DNA of 64,000 nt from the NCBI GenBank assembly GCA_964057225.1, contig OZ059897.1, forward strand, positions 22,382,001-22,446,000, read 5' to 3'. Below, one piece after another: positions 11,793 through 25,500 of the stretch. Within the stretch, counting starts at the first letter, position 1, and each line of letters begins with the position of its first letter. The notes under the pieces were generated by a model. It was given only the letters and a program-made list of their open reading frames with translations. It was not told where the DNA came from and ran no database searches. Made by a program: the position numbers and the translations under genes. Source of the DNA: Auanema rhodensis (Eukaryota > Nematoda > Chromadorea > Rhabditida > Rhabditidae).

Positions 11793-12672
11793 GCATAAAT
11801 TAAAGTTCACGTAAATTTCAAAGTCATGGTTACCATGAACCAATATCAATAAAAATTTGTTTTTAGACTAATATGGACATGGGGAATCTAATTTTGAAAA
11901 CCGCATCTCTTTATCTTTCACGTGAAGCGAGTTACATACCAAGCTCACATCACGTGTACATTTAATTAGCATAAATTAAAGTTCACGTAAATTTCAAAGT
12001 CATGGTTACCATGAACCAATATCAATAAAAATTTGTTTATAGACTAATATGGACATGGGGAATCTAATTTTGAAAACCGCATCTCTTTATCTTTCACGTT
12101 AAGCGAGTTACATACCAAGTGCACATCACGTGTACATTTAATTAGCATAAATTAAAGTTCACGTAAATTTCAAAGTCATGGTTACCATGAACCAGTATCA
12201 ATAAAAATTTGTTTTTAGACTAATATGGACATGGGGAATCTAATTTTGAAAACCGCATCTCTTCATCTTTCACGTGAAGCGAGTTACATACCAAGTGCAC
12301 ATCACGTGTACATTTAATTAGCATAAATTAAAGTTCACGTAAATTTCAAAGTCATGGTTACCATGAACCAATATCAATAAAAATTTGTTTATAGACTAAT
12401 ATGGACATGGGGAATCTAATTTTGAAAACCGCATCTCTTTATCTTTCACGTGAAGCGAGTTACATACCAAGTGCACATCACGTGTACATTTAATTAGCAT
12501 AAATTAAAGTTCACGTAAATTTCAAAGTCATGGTTACCATGCACCAATATCAATAAAAATTTGTTTTTAGACTAATATGGACATGGGGAATCTAATTTTG
12601 AAAACCGCATCTCTTTATCTTTCACGTGAAGCGAGTTACATACCAAGTGCACATCACGTGTACATTTAATTA
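11793..12672 (+). repeat. Five-monomer cassette, copy 1 (m68-m72)
   Basis: The cassette is A; A 71A 132T; A 51G 120C; A 71A; C. The rare substitutions 132T and 120C are found only in this cassette, which occurs three times: here, at 14,081-14,960 and at 17,249-18,128. Spacings are 13 and 18 monomers. 132T breaks the CACGTG core. Confidence 0.85.
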
Positions 12673-14080
12673 GCATAAATTAAAGTTCACGTAAATTTCA
12701 AAGTCATGGTTACCATGAAGCAATATCAATAAAAATTTGTTTTTAGACTAATATGGACATGGGGAATCTAATTTTGAAAACCGAATCTCTTTATATTTCA
12801 CGTGAAGCGAGTTACATACCAAGTGCACATCACGTGTACATTTAATTAGCATAAATTAAAGTTCACGTAAATTTCAAAGTCATGGTTACCATGAACCAAT
12901 ATCAATAAAAATTTGTTTTTAGACTAATATGGACATGGGGAATCTAATTTTGAAAACCGCATCTCTTTATCTTTCACGTGAAGCGAGTTACATACCAAGT
13001 GCACATCACGTGTACATTTAATTAGCATAAATTAAAGTTCACGTAAATTTCAAAGTCATGGTTACCATGCACCAATATCAATAAAAATTTGTTTTTAGAC
13101 TAATATGGACATGGGGAATCTAATTTTGAAAACCGCATCTCTTTATCTTTCACGTGAAGCGAGTTACATACCAAGTGCACATCACGTGTACATTTAATTA
13201 GCATAAATTAAAGTTCACGTAAATTTCAAAGTCATGGTTACCATGAACCAATATCAATAAAAATTTGTTTTTAGACTAATATGGACATGGGGAATCTAAT
13301 TTTGAAAACTGCATCTCTTTATCTTTCACGTGAAGCGAGTTACATACCAAGTGCACATCACGTGTACATTTAATTAGCATAAATTAAAGTTCACGTAAAT
13401 TTCAAAGTCATGGTTACCATGAACCAATATCAATAAAAATTTGTTTTTAGACTAATATGGACATGGGGAATCTAATTTTGAAAACCGCATCTCTTTATCT
13501 TTCACGTGAAGCGAGTTACATACCAAGTGCACATCACGTGTACATTTAATTAGCATAAATTAAAGTTCACGTAAATTTCAAAGTCATGGTTACCATGCAC
13601 CAATATCAATAAAAATTTGTTTTTAGACTAATATGGACATGGGGAATCTAATTTTGAAAACCGCATCTCTTTATCTTTCACGTGAAGCGAGTTACATACC
13701 AAGTGCACATCACGTGTACATTTAATTAGCATAAATTAAAGTTCACGTAAATTTCAAAGTCATGGTTACCATGAACCAATATCAATAAAAATTTGTTTTT
13801 AGACTAATATGGACATGGGGAATCTAATTTTGAAAACCGCATCTCTTTATCTTTCACGTGAAGCGAGTTACATACCAAGTGCACATCACGTGTACATTTA
13901 ATTAGCATAAATTAAAGTTCACGTAAATTTCAAAGTCATGGTTACCATGCACCAATATCAATAAAAATTTGTTTTTAGACTAATATGGACATGGGGAATC
14001 TAATTTTGAAAACCGCATCTCTTTATCTTTCACGTGAAGCGAGTTACATACCAAGTGCACATCACGTGTACATTTAATTA

Positions 14081-14960
14081 GCATAAATTAAAGTTCACGT
14101 AAATTTCAAAGTCATGGTTACCATGAACCAATATCAATAAAAATTTGTTTTTAGACTAATATGGACATGGGGAATCTAATTTTGAAAACCGCATCTCTTT
14201 ATCTTTCACGTGAAGCGAGTTACATACCAAGTGCACATCACGTGTACATTTAATTAGCATAAATTAAAGTTCACGTAAATTTCAAAGTCATGGTTACCAT
14301 GAACCAATATCAATAAAAATTTGTTTATAGACTAATATGGACATGGGGAATCTAATTTTGAAAACCGCATCTCTTTATCTTTCACGTTAAGCGAGTTACA
14401 TACCAAGTGCACATCACGTGTACATTTAATTAGCATAAATTAAAGTTCACGTAAATTTCAAAGTCATGGTTACCATGAACCAGTATCAATAAAAATTTGT
14501 TTTTAGACTAATATGGACATGGGGAATCTAATTTTGAAAACCGCATCTCTTCATCTTTCACGTGAAGCGAGTTACATACCAAGTGCACATCACGTGTACA
14601 TTTAATTAGCATAAATTAAAGTTCACGTAAATTTCAAAGTCATGGTTACCATGAACCAATATCAATAAAAATTTGTTTATAGACTAATATGGACATGGGG
14701 AATCTAATTTTGAAAACCGCATCTCTTTATCTTTCACGTGAAGCGAGTTACATACCAAGTGCACATCACGTGTACATTTAATTAGCATAAATTAAAGTTC
14801 ACGTAAATTTCAAAGTCATGGTTACCATGCACCAATATCAATAAAAATTTGTTTTTAGACTAATATGGACATGGGGAATCTAATTTTGAAAACCGCATCT
14901 CTTTATCTTTCACGTGAAGCGAGTTACATACCAAGTGCACATCACGTGTACATTTAATTA
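14081..14960 (+). repeat. Five-monomer cassette, copy 2 (m81-m85)
   Basis: It has the same order as m68-m72, with both rare substitutions 132T (m82) and 120C (m83). It is followed by C; A 110T; A, as copy 3 is. Confidence 0.85.
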
Positions 14961-17248
14961 GCATAAATTAAAGTTCACGTAAATTTCAAAGTCATGGTTA
15001 CCATGAACCAATATCAATAAAAATTTGTTTTTAGACTAATATGGACATGGGGAATCTAATTTTGAAAACTGCATCTCTTTATCTTTCACGTGAAGCGAGT
15101 TACATACCAAGTGCACATCACGTGTACATTTAATTAGCATAAATTAAAGTTCACGTAAATTTCAAAGTCATGGTTACCATGAACCAATATCAATAAAAAT
15201 TTGTTTTTAGACTAATATGGACATGGGGAATCTAATTTTGAAAACCGCATCTCTTTATCTTTCACGTGAAGCGAGTTACATACCAAGTGCACATCACGTG
15301 TACATTTAATTAGCATAAATTAAAGTTCACGTAAATTTCAAAGTCATGGTTACCATGAACCAATATCAATAAAAATTTGTTTTTAGACTAATATGGACAT
15401 GGGGAATCTAATTTTGAAAACTGCATCTCTTTATCTTTCACGTGAAGCGAGTTACACACCGAGTGCACATCACGTGTACATTTAATTAGCATAAATTAAA
15501 GTTCACGTAAATTTCAAAGTCATGGTTACCATGAACCAATATCAATAAAAATTTGTTTTTAGACTAATATGGACATGGGGAATCTAATTTTGAAAACCGC
15601 ATCTCTTTATCTTTCACGTGAAGCGAGTTACATACCAAGTGCACATCACGTGTACATTTAATTAGCATAAATTAAAGTTCACGTAAATTTCAAAGTCATG
15701 GTTACCATGAACCAATATCAATAAAAATTTGTTTATAGACTAATATGGACATGGGGAATCTAATTTTGAAAACCGCATCTCTTTATCTTTCACGTGAAGC
15801 GAGTTACATACCAAGTGCACATCACGTGTACATTTAATTAGCATAAATTAAAGTTCACGTAAATTTCAAAGTCATGGTTACCATGAACCAGTATCAATAA
15901 AAATTTGTTTTTAGACTAATATGGACATGGGGAATCTAATTTTGAAAACCGCATCTCTTTATCTTTCACGTGAAGCGAGTTACATACCAAGTGCACATCA
16001 CGTGTACATTTAATTAGCATAAATTAAAGTTCACGTAAATTTCAAAGTCATGGTTACCATGAACCAATATCAATAAAAATTTGTTTTTAGACTAATATGG
16101 ACATGGGGAATCTAATTTTGAAAACCGCATCTCTTTATCTTTCACGTGAAGCGAGTTACATACCAAGTGCACATCACGTGTACATTTAATTAGCATAAAT
16201 TAAAGTTCACGTAAATTTCAAAGTCATGGTTACCATGAACCAATATCAATAAAAATTTGTTTTTAGACTAATATGGACATGGGGAATCTAATTTTGAAAA
16301 CCGCATCTCTTTATCTTTCACGTGAAGCGAGTTACATACCAAGTGCACATCACGTGTACATTTAATTAGCATAAATTAAAGTTCACGTAAATTTCAAAGT
16401 CATGGTTACCATGAACCAATATCAATAAAAATTTGTTTATAGACTAATATGGACATGGGGAATCTAATTTTGAAAACCGCATCTCTTTATCTTTCACGTG
16501 AAGCGAGTTACATACCAAGTGCACATCACGTGTACATTTAATTAGCATAAATTAAAGTTCACGTAAATTTCAAAGTCATGGTTACCATGAACCAATATCA
16601 ATAAAAATTTGTTTTTAGACTAATATGGACATGGGGAATCTAATTTTGAAAACCGCATCTCTTTATCTTTCACGTGAAGCGAGTTACATACCAAGTGCAC
16701 ATCACGTGTACATTTAATTAGCATAAATTAAAGTTCACGTAAATTTCAAAGTCATGGTTACCATGAACCAATATCAATAAAAATTTGTTTTTAGACTAAT
16801 ATGGACATGGGGAATCTAATTTTGAAAACCGCATCTCTTTATCTTTCACGTGAAGCGAGTTACATACCAAGTGCACATCACGTGTACATTTAATTAGCAT
16901 AAATTAAAGTTCACGTAAATTTCAAAGTCATGGTTACCATGCACCAATATCAATAAAAATTTGTTTTTAGACTAATATGGACATGGGGAATCTAATTTTG
17001 AAAACCGCATTTCTTTATCTTTCACGTGAAGCGAGTTACATACCAAGTGCACATCACGTGTACATTTAATTAGCATAAATTAAAGTTCACGTAAATTTCA
17101 AAGTCATGGTTACCATGCACCAATATCAATAAAAATTTGTTTTTAGACTAATATGGACATGGGGAATCTAATTTTGAAAACCGCATCTCTTTATCTTTCA
17201 CGTGAAGCGAGTTACATACCAAGTGCACATCACGTGTACATTTAATTA

Positions 17249-18128
17249 GCATAAATTAAAGTTCACGTAAATTTCAAAGTCATGGTTACCATGAACCAAT
17301 ATCAATAAAAATTTGTTTTTAGACTAATATGGACATGGGGAATCTAATTTTGAAAACCGCATCTCTTTATCTTTCACGTGAAGCGAGTTACATACCAAGT
17401 GCACATCACGTGTACATTTAATTAGCATAAATTAAAGTTCACGTAAATTTCAAAGTCATGGTTACCATGAACCAATATCAATAAAAATTTGTTTATAGAC
17501 TAATATGGACATGGGGAATCTAATTTTGAAAACCGCATCTCTTTATCTTTCACGTTAAGCGAGTTACATACCAAGTGCACATCACGTGTACATTTAATTA
17601 GCATAAATTAAAGTTCACGTAAATTTCAAAGTCATGGTTACCATGAACCAGTATCAATAAAAATTTGTTTTTAGACTAATATGGACATGGGGAATCTAAT
17701 TTTGAAAACCGCATCTCTTCATCTTTCACGTGAAGCGAGTTACATACCAAGTGCACATCACGTGTACATTTAATTAGCATAAATTAAAGTTCACGTAAAT
17801 TTCAAAGTCATGGTTACCATGAACCAATATCAATAAAAATTTGTTTATAGACTAATATGGACATGGGGAATCTAATTTTGAAAACCGCATCTCTTTATCT
17901 TTCACGTGAAGCGAGTTACATACCAAGTGCACATCACGTGTACATTTAATTAGCATAAATTAAAGTTCACGTAAATTTCAAAGTCATGGTTACCATGCAC
18001 CAATATCAATAAAAATTTGTTTTTAGACTAATATGGACATGGGGAATCTAATTTTGAAAACCGCATCTCTTTATCTTTCACGTGAAGCGAGTTACATACC
18101 AAGTGCACATCACGTGTACATTTAATTA
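17249..18128 (+). repeat. Five-monomer cassette, copy 3 (m99-m103)
   Basis: It has the same order with 132T in m100 and 120C in m101. Its last monomer, m103, is the first of block X copy 2. Copies 2 and 3 lie in a longer 18-monomer (3,168-bp) match running from about m81 to m95 against m99 to m114. Confidence 0.85.
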
Positions 18129-21100
18129 GCATAAATTAAAGTTCACGTAAATTTCAAAGTCATGGTTACCATGAACCAATATCAATAAAAATTTGTTTTT
18201 AGACTAATATGGACATGGGGAATCTAATTTTGAAAACTGCATCTCTTTATCTTTCACGTGAAGCGAGTTACATACCAAGTGCACATCACGTGTACATTTA
18301 ATTAGCATAAATTAAAGTTCACGTAAATTTCAAAGTCATGGTTACCATGAACCAATATCAATAAAAATTTGTTTTTAGACTAATATGGACATGGGGAATC
18401 TAATTTTGAAAACCGCATCTCTTTATCTTTCACGTGAAGCGAGTTACATACCAAGTGCACATCACGTGTACATTTAATTAGCATAAATTAAAGTTCACGT
18501 AAATTTCAAAGTCATGGTTACCATGAACCAATATCAATAAAAATTTGTTTTTAGACTAATATGGACATGGGGAATCTAATTTTGAAAACCGCATTTCTTT
18601 ATCTTTCACGTGAAGCGAGTTACATACCAAGTGCACATCACGTGTACATTTAATTAGCATAAATTAAAGTTCACGTAAATTTCAAAGTCATGGTTACCAT
18701 GCACCAATATCAATAAAAATTTGTTTTTAGACTAATATGGACATGGGGAATCTAATTTTGAAAACCGCATCTCTTTATCTTTCACGTGAAGCGAGTTACA
18801 TACCAAGTGCACATCACGTGTACATTTAATTAGCATAAATTAAAGTTCACGTAAATTTCAAAGTCATGGTTACCATGAACCAATATCAATAAAAATTTGT
18901 TTTTAGACTAATATGGACATGGGGAATCTAATTTTGAAAACTGCATCTCTTTATCTTTCACGTGAAGCGAGTTACACACCAAGTGCACATCACGTGTACA
19001 TTTAATTAGCATAAATTAAAGTTCACGTAAATTTCAAAGTCATGGTTACCATGAACCAATATCAATAAAAATTTGTTTTTAGACTAATATGGACATGGGG
19101 AATCTAATTTTGAAAACCGCATCTCTTTATCTTTCACGTGAAGCGAGTTACATACCAAGTGCACATCACGTGTACATTTAATTAGCATAAATTAAAGTTC
19201 ACGTAAATTTCAAAGTCATGGTTACCATGAACCAATATCAATAAAAATTTGTTTATAGACTAATATGGACATGGGGAATCTAATTTTGAAAACCGCATCT
19301 CTTTATCTTTCACGTGAAGCGAGTTACATACCAAGTGCACATCACGTGTACATTTAATTAGCATAAATTAAAGTTCACGTAAATTTCAAAGTCATGGTTA
19401 CCATGAACCAGTATCAATAAAAATTTGTTTTTAGACTAATATGGACATGGGGAATCTAATTTTGAAAACCGCATCTCTTTATCTTTCACGTGAAGCGAGT
19501 TACATACCAAGTGCACATCACGTGTACATTTAATTAGCATAAATTAAAGTTCACGTAAATTTCAAAGTCATGGTTACCATGAACCAATATCAATAAAAAT
19601 TTGTTTTTAGACTAATATGGACATGGGGAATCTAATTTTGAAAACCGCATCTCTTTATCTTTCACGTGAAGCGAGTTACATACCAAGTGCACATCACGTG
19701 TACATTTAATTAGCATAAATTAAAGTTCACGTAAATTTCAAAGTCATGGTTACCATGAACCAATATCAATAAAAATTTGTTTATAGACTAATATGGACAT
19801 GGGGAATCTAATTTTGAAAACCGCATCTCTTTATCTTTCACGTGAAGCGAGTTACATACCAAGTGCACATCACGTGTACATTTAATTAGCATAAATTAAA
19901 GTTCACGTAAATTTCAAAGTCATGGTTACCATGAACCAATATCAATAAAAATTTGTTTTTAGACTAATATGGACATGGGGAATCTAATTTTGAAAACCGC
20001 ATCTCTTTATCTTTCACGTGAAGCGAGTTACATACCAAGTGCACATCACGTGTACATTTAATTAGCATAAATTAAAGTTCACGTAAATTTCAAAGTCATG
20101 GTTACCATGAACCAATATCAATAAAAATTTGTTTTTAGACTAATATGGACATGGGGAATCTAATTTTGAAAACCGCATCTCTTTATCTTTCACGTGAAGC
20201 GAGTTACATACCAAGTGCACATCACGTGTACATTTAATTAGCATAAATTAAAGTTCACGTAAATTTCAAAGTCATGGTTACCATGAACCAATATCAATAA
20301 AAATTTGTTTTTAGACTAATATGGACATGGGGAATCTAATTTTGAAAACCGCATCTCTTTATCTTTCACGTGAAGCGAGTTACATACCAAGTGCACATCA
20401 CGTGTACATTTAATTAGCATAAATTAAAGTTCACGTAAATTTCAAAGTCATGGTTACCATGAACCAATATCAATAAAAATTTGTTTTTAGACTAATATGG
20501 ACATGGGGAATCTAATTTTGAAAACCGCATCTCTTTATCTTTCACGTGAAGCGAGTTACATACCAAGTGCACATCACGTGTACATTTAATTAGCATAAAT
20601 TAAAGTTCACGTAAATTTCAAAGTCATGGTTACCATGAACCAATATCAATAAAAATTTGTTTTTAGACTAATATGGACATGGGGAATCTAATTTTGAAAA
20701 CCGCATCTCTTTATCTTTCACGTGAAGCGAGTTACATACCAAGTGCACATCACGTGTACATTTAATTAGCATAAATTAAAGTTCACGTAAATTTCAAAGT
20801 CATGGTTACCATGCACCAATATCAATAAAAATTTGTTTTTAGACTAATATGGACATGGGGAATCTAATTTTGAAAACTGCATCTCTTTATCTTTCACGTG
20901 AAGCGAGTTACATACCAAGTGCACATCACGTGTACATTTAATTAGCATAAATTAAAGTTCACGTAAACTTCAAAGTCATGGTTACCATGAACCAATATCA
21001 ATAAAAATTTGTTTATAGACTAATATGGACATGGGGAATCTAATTTTGAAAACCGCATCTCTTTATCTTTCACGTGAAGCGAGTTACATACCAAGTGCAC

Positions 21101-21472
21101 ATCACGTGTACATTTAATTAGCATAAATTAAAGTTTACGTAAATTTCAAAGTCATGGTTACCATGAACCAATATCAATAAAAATTTGTTTTTAGACTAAT
21201 ATGGACATGGGGAATCTAATTTTGAAAACCGCATCTCTTTATCTTTCACGTGAAGCGAGTTACATACCAAGTGCACATCACGTGTACATTTAATTAGCAT
21301 AAATTAAAGTTCACGTAAATTTCAAAGTCATGGTTACCATGAAGCAATATCAATAAAAATTTGTTTTTAGACTAATATGGACATGGGGAATCTAATTTTG
21401 AAAACCGCATCTCTTTATCTTTCACGTGAAGCGAGTTACATACCAAGTGCACATCACGTGTACATTTAATTA
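17953..21472 (+). repeat. Block X, copy 2 (m103-m122)
   Basis: It repeats the 20-monomer order of m1-m20, including the run of exactly five plain A copies (m114-m118) before C 110T. The only type difference is m122, which lacks the 16T carried by m20. The offset is 17,952 bp with no length change. This is too long and specific an order to be chance, so it is a segmental duplication within the array. Confidence 0.88.
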
Positions 21473-22528
21473 GCATAAATTAAAGTTCACGTAAATTTCA
21501 AAGTCATGGTTACCATGCACCAATATCAATAAAAATTTGTTTTTAGACTAATATGGACATGGGGAATCTAATTTTGAAAACTGCATCTCTTTATCTTTCA
21601 CGTGAAGCGAGTTACATACCAAGTGCACATCACGTGTACATTTAATTAGCATAAATTAAAGTTCACGTAAATTTCAAAGTCATGGTTACCATGAACCAAT
21701 ATCAATAAAAATTTGTTTTTAGACTAATATGGACATGGGGAATCTAATTTTGAAAACCGCATCTCTTTATCTTTCACGTGAAGCGAGTTACATACCAAGT
21801 GCACATCACGTGTACATTTAATTAGCATAAATTAAAGTTCACGTAAATTTCAAAGTCATGGTTACCATGCACCAATATCAATAAAAATTTGTTTTTAGAC
21901 TAATATGGACATGGGGAATCTAATTTTGAAAACTGCATCTCTTTATCTTTCACGTGAAGCGAGTTACATACCAAGTGCACATCACGTGTACATTTAATTA
22001 GCATAAATTAAAGTTCACGTAAACTTCAAAGTCATGGTTACCATGAACCAATATCAATAAAAATTTGTTTATAGACTAATATGGACATGGGGAATCTAAT
22101 TTTGAAAACCGCATCTCTTTATCTTTCACGTGAAGCGAGTTACATACCAAGTGCACATCACGTGTACATTTAATTAGCATAAATTAAAGTTTACGTAAAT
22201 TTCAAAGTCATGGTTACCATGAACCAATATCAATAAAAATTTGTTTTTAGACTAATATGGACATGGGGAATCTAATTTTGAAAACCGCATCTCTTTATCT
22301 TTCACGTGAAGCGAGTTACATACCAAGTGCACATCACGTGTACATTTAATTAGCATAAATTAAAGTTCACGTAAACTTCAAAGTCATGGTTACCATGAAG
22401 CAATATCAATAAAAATTTGTTTTTAGACTAATATGGACATGGGGAATCTAATTTTGAAAACCGCATCTCTTTATCTTTCACGTGAAGCGAGTTACATACC
22501 AAGTGCACATCACGTGTACATTTAATTA
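21473..22528 (+). repeat. Block Y, copy 2 (m123-m128)
   Basis: The order is C 110T; A; C 110T; A 24C 71A; A 16T; G 24C. It continues into G and C 92A at m129-m130. It corresponds to m38-m45 without the extra two-monomer duplication, and to m240-m245 without the extra A. It therefore looks close to the ancestral form of block Y. Confidence 0.82.
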
Positions 22529-25500
22529 GCATAAATTAAAGTTCACGTAAATTTCAAAGTCATGGTTACCATGAAGCAATATCAATAAAAATTTGTTTTT
22601 AGACTAATATGGACATGGGGAATCTAATTTTGAAAACCGCATCTCTTTATCTTTCACGTGAAGCGAGTTACATACCAAGTGCACATCACGTGTACATTTA
22701 ATTAGCATAAATTAAAGTTCACGTAAATTTCAAAGTCATGGTTACCATGCACCAATATCAATAAAAATTTGTTTTTAGACTAATATGGACATGGGAAATC
22801 TAATTTTGAAAACCGCATCTCTTTATCTTTCACGTGAAGCGAGTTACATACCAAGTGCACATCACGTGTACATTTAATTAGCATAAATTAAAGTTCACGT
22901 AAATTTCAAAGTCATGGTTACCATGAACCAATATCAATAAAAATTTGTTTTTAGACTAATATGGACATGGGGAATCTAATTTTGAAAACCGCATCTCTTT
23001 ATCTTTCACGTGAAGCGAGTTACATACCAAGTGCACATCACGTGTACATTTAATTAGCATAAATTAAAGTTCACGTAAATTTCAAAGTCATGGTTACCAT
23101 GAAGCAATATCAATAAAAATTTGTTTTTAGACTAATATGGACATGGGGAATCTAATTTTGAAAACCTAATCTCTTTATATTTCACGTGAAGCGAGTTACA
23201 TACCAAGTGCACATCACGTGTACATTTAATTAGCATAAATTAAAGTTCACGTAAATTTCAAAGTCATGGTTACCATGAACCAATATCAATAAAAATTTGT
23301 TTTTAGACTAATATGGACATGGGGAATCTAATTTTGAAAACCGCATCTCTTTATCTTTCACGTGAAGCGAGTTACATACCAAGTGCACATCACGTGTACA
23401 TTTAATTAGCATAAATTAAAGTTCACGTAAATTTCAAAGTCATGGTTACCATGCACCAATATCAATAAAAATTTGTTTTTAGACTAATATGGACATGGGG
23501 AATCTAATTTTGAAAACCGCATCTCTTTATCTTTCACGTGAAGCGAGTTACATACCAAGTGCACATCACGTGTACATTTAATTAGCATAAATTAAAGTTC
23601 ACGTAAATTTCAAAGTCATGGTTACCATGAACCAATATCAATAAAAATTTGTTTTTAGACTAATATGGACATGGGGAATCTAATTTTGAAAACTGCATCT
23701 CTTTATCTTTCACGTGAAGCGAGTTACATACCAAGTGCACATCACGTGTACATTTAATTAGCATAAATTAAAGTTCACGTAAATTTCAAAGTCATGGTTA
23801 CCATGAACCAATATCAATAAAAATTTGTTTTTAGACTAATATGGACATGGGGAATCTAATTTTGAAAACCGCATCTCTTTATCTTTCACGTGAAGCGAGT
23901 TACATACCAAGTGCACATCACGTGTACATTTAATTAGCATAAATTAAAGTTCACGTAAATTTCAAAGTCATGGTTACCATGAACCAATATCAATAAAAAT
24001 TTGTTTTTAGACTAATATGGACATGGGGAATCTAATTTTGAAAACCGCATTTCTTTATCTTTCACGTGAAGCGAGTTACATACCAAGTGCACATCACGTG
24101 TACATTTAATTAGCATAAATTAAAGTTCACGTAAATTTCAAAGTCATGGTTACCATGCACCAATATCAATAAAAATTTGTTTATAGACTAATATGGACAT
24201 GGGGAATCTAATTTTGAAAACCGCATCTCTTTATCTTTCACGTGAAGCGAGTTACATACCAAGTGCACATCACGTGTACATTTAATTAGCATAAATTAAA
24301 GTTTACGTAAATTTCAAAGTCATGGTTACCATGAACCAATATCAATAAAAATTTGTTTTTAGACTAATATGGACATGGGGAATCTAATTTTGAAAACCGC
24401 ATCTCTTTATCTTTCACGTGAAGCGAGTTACATACCAAGTGCACATCACGTGTACATTTAATTAGCATAAATTAAAGTTTACGTAAATTTCAAAGTCATG
24501 GTTACCATGAACCAATATCAATAAAAATTTGTTTTTAGACTAATATGGACATGGGGAATCTAATTTTGAAAACCGCATCTCTTTATCTTTCACGTGAAGC
24601 GAGTTACATACCAAGTGCACATCACGTGTACATTTAATTAGCATAAATTAAAGTTCACGTAAATTTCAAAGTCATGGTTACCATGAAGCAATATCAATAA
24701 AAATTTGTTTTTAGACTAATATGGACATGGGGAATCTAATTTTGAAAACCGCATCTCTTTATCTTTCACGTGAAGCGAGTTACATACCAAGTGCACATCA
24801 CGTGTACATTTAATTAGCATAAATTAAAGTTCACGTAAATTTCAAAGTCATGGTTACCATGCACCAATATCAATAAAAATTTGTTTTTAGACTAATATGG
24901 ACATGGGAAATCTAATTTTGAAAACCGCATCTCTTTATCTTTCACGTGAAGCGAGTTACATACCAAGTGCACATCACGTGTACATTTAATAAGCATAAAT
25001 TAAAGTTCACGTAAATTTCAAAGTCATGGTTACCATGAACCAATATCAATAAAAATTTGTTTTTAGACTAATATGGACATGGGGAATCTAATTTTGAAAA
25101 CCGCATCTCTTTATCTTTCACGTGAAGCGAGTTACATACCAAGTGCACATCACGTGTACATTTAATTAGCATAAATTAAAGTTCACGTAAATTTCAAAGT
25201 CATGGTTACCATGAAGCAATATCAATAAAAATTTGTTTTTAGACTAATATGGACATGGGGAATCTAATTTTGAAAACCGAATCTCTTTATATTTCACGTG
25301 AAGCGAGTTACATACCAAGTGCACATCACGTGTACATTTAATTAGCATAAATTAAAGTTCACGTAAATTTCAAAGTCATGGTTACCATGAACCAATATCA
25401 ATAAAAATTTGTTTTTAGACTAATATGGACATGGGGAATCTAATTTTGAAAACCGCATCTCTTTATCTTTCACGTGAAGCGAGTTACATACCAAGTGCAC

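Larger units (their letters stand above)
11089..17952 (+). repeat. Mixed A/C-type region m64-m102
   Basis: This stretch is built from parts of block X. m64-m71 resemble m3-m11, and m85-m95 match m103-m114 with m106-m107 missing. Plain A and C copies lie between. There is one 112A 123A G-type copy (m73) and then no G-type copy from 12,849 to 21,296. Small private changes include AAGCTC in m68 (near 11,943) and CACACCGAG in m88 (near 15,457). Confidence 0.75.
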
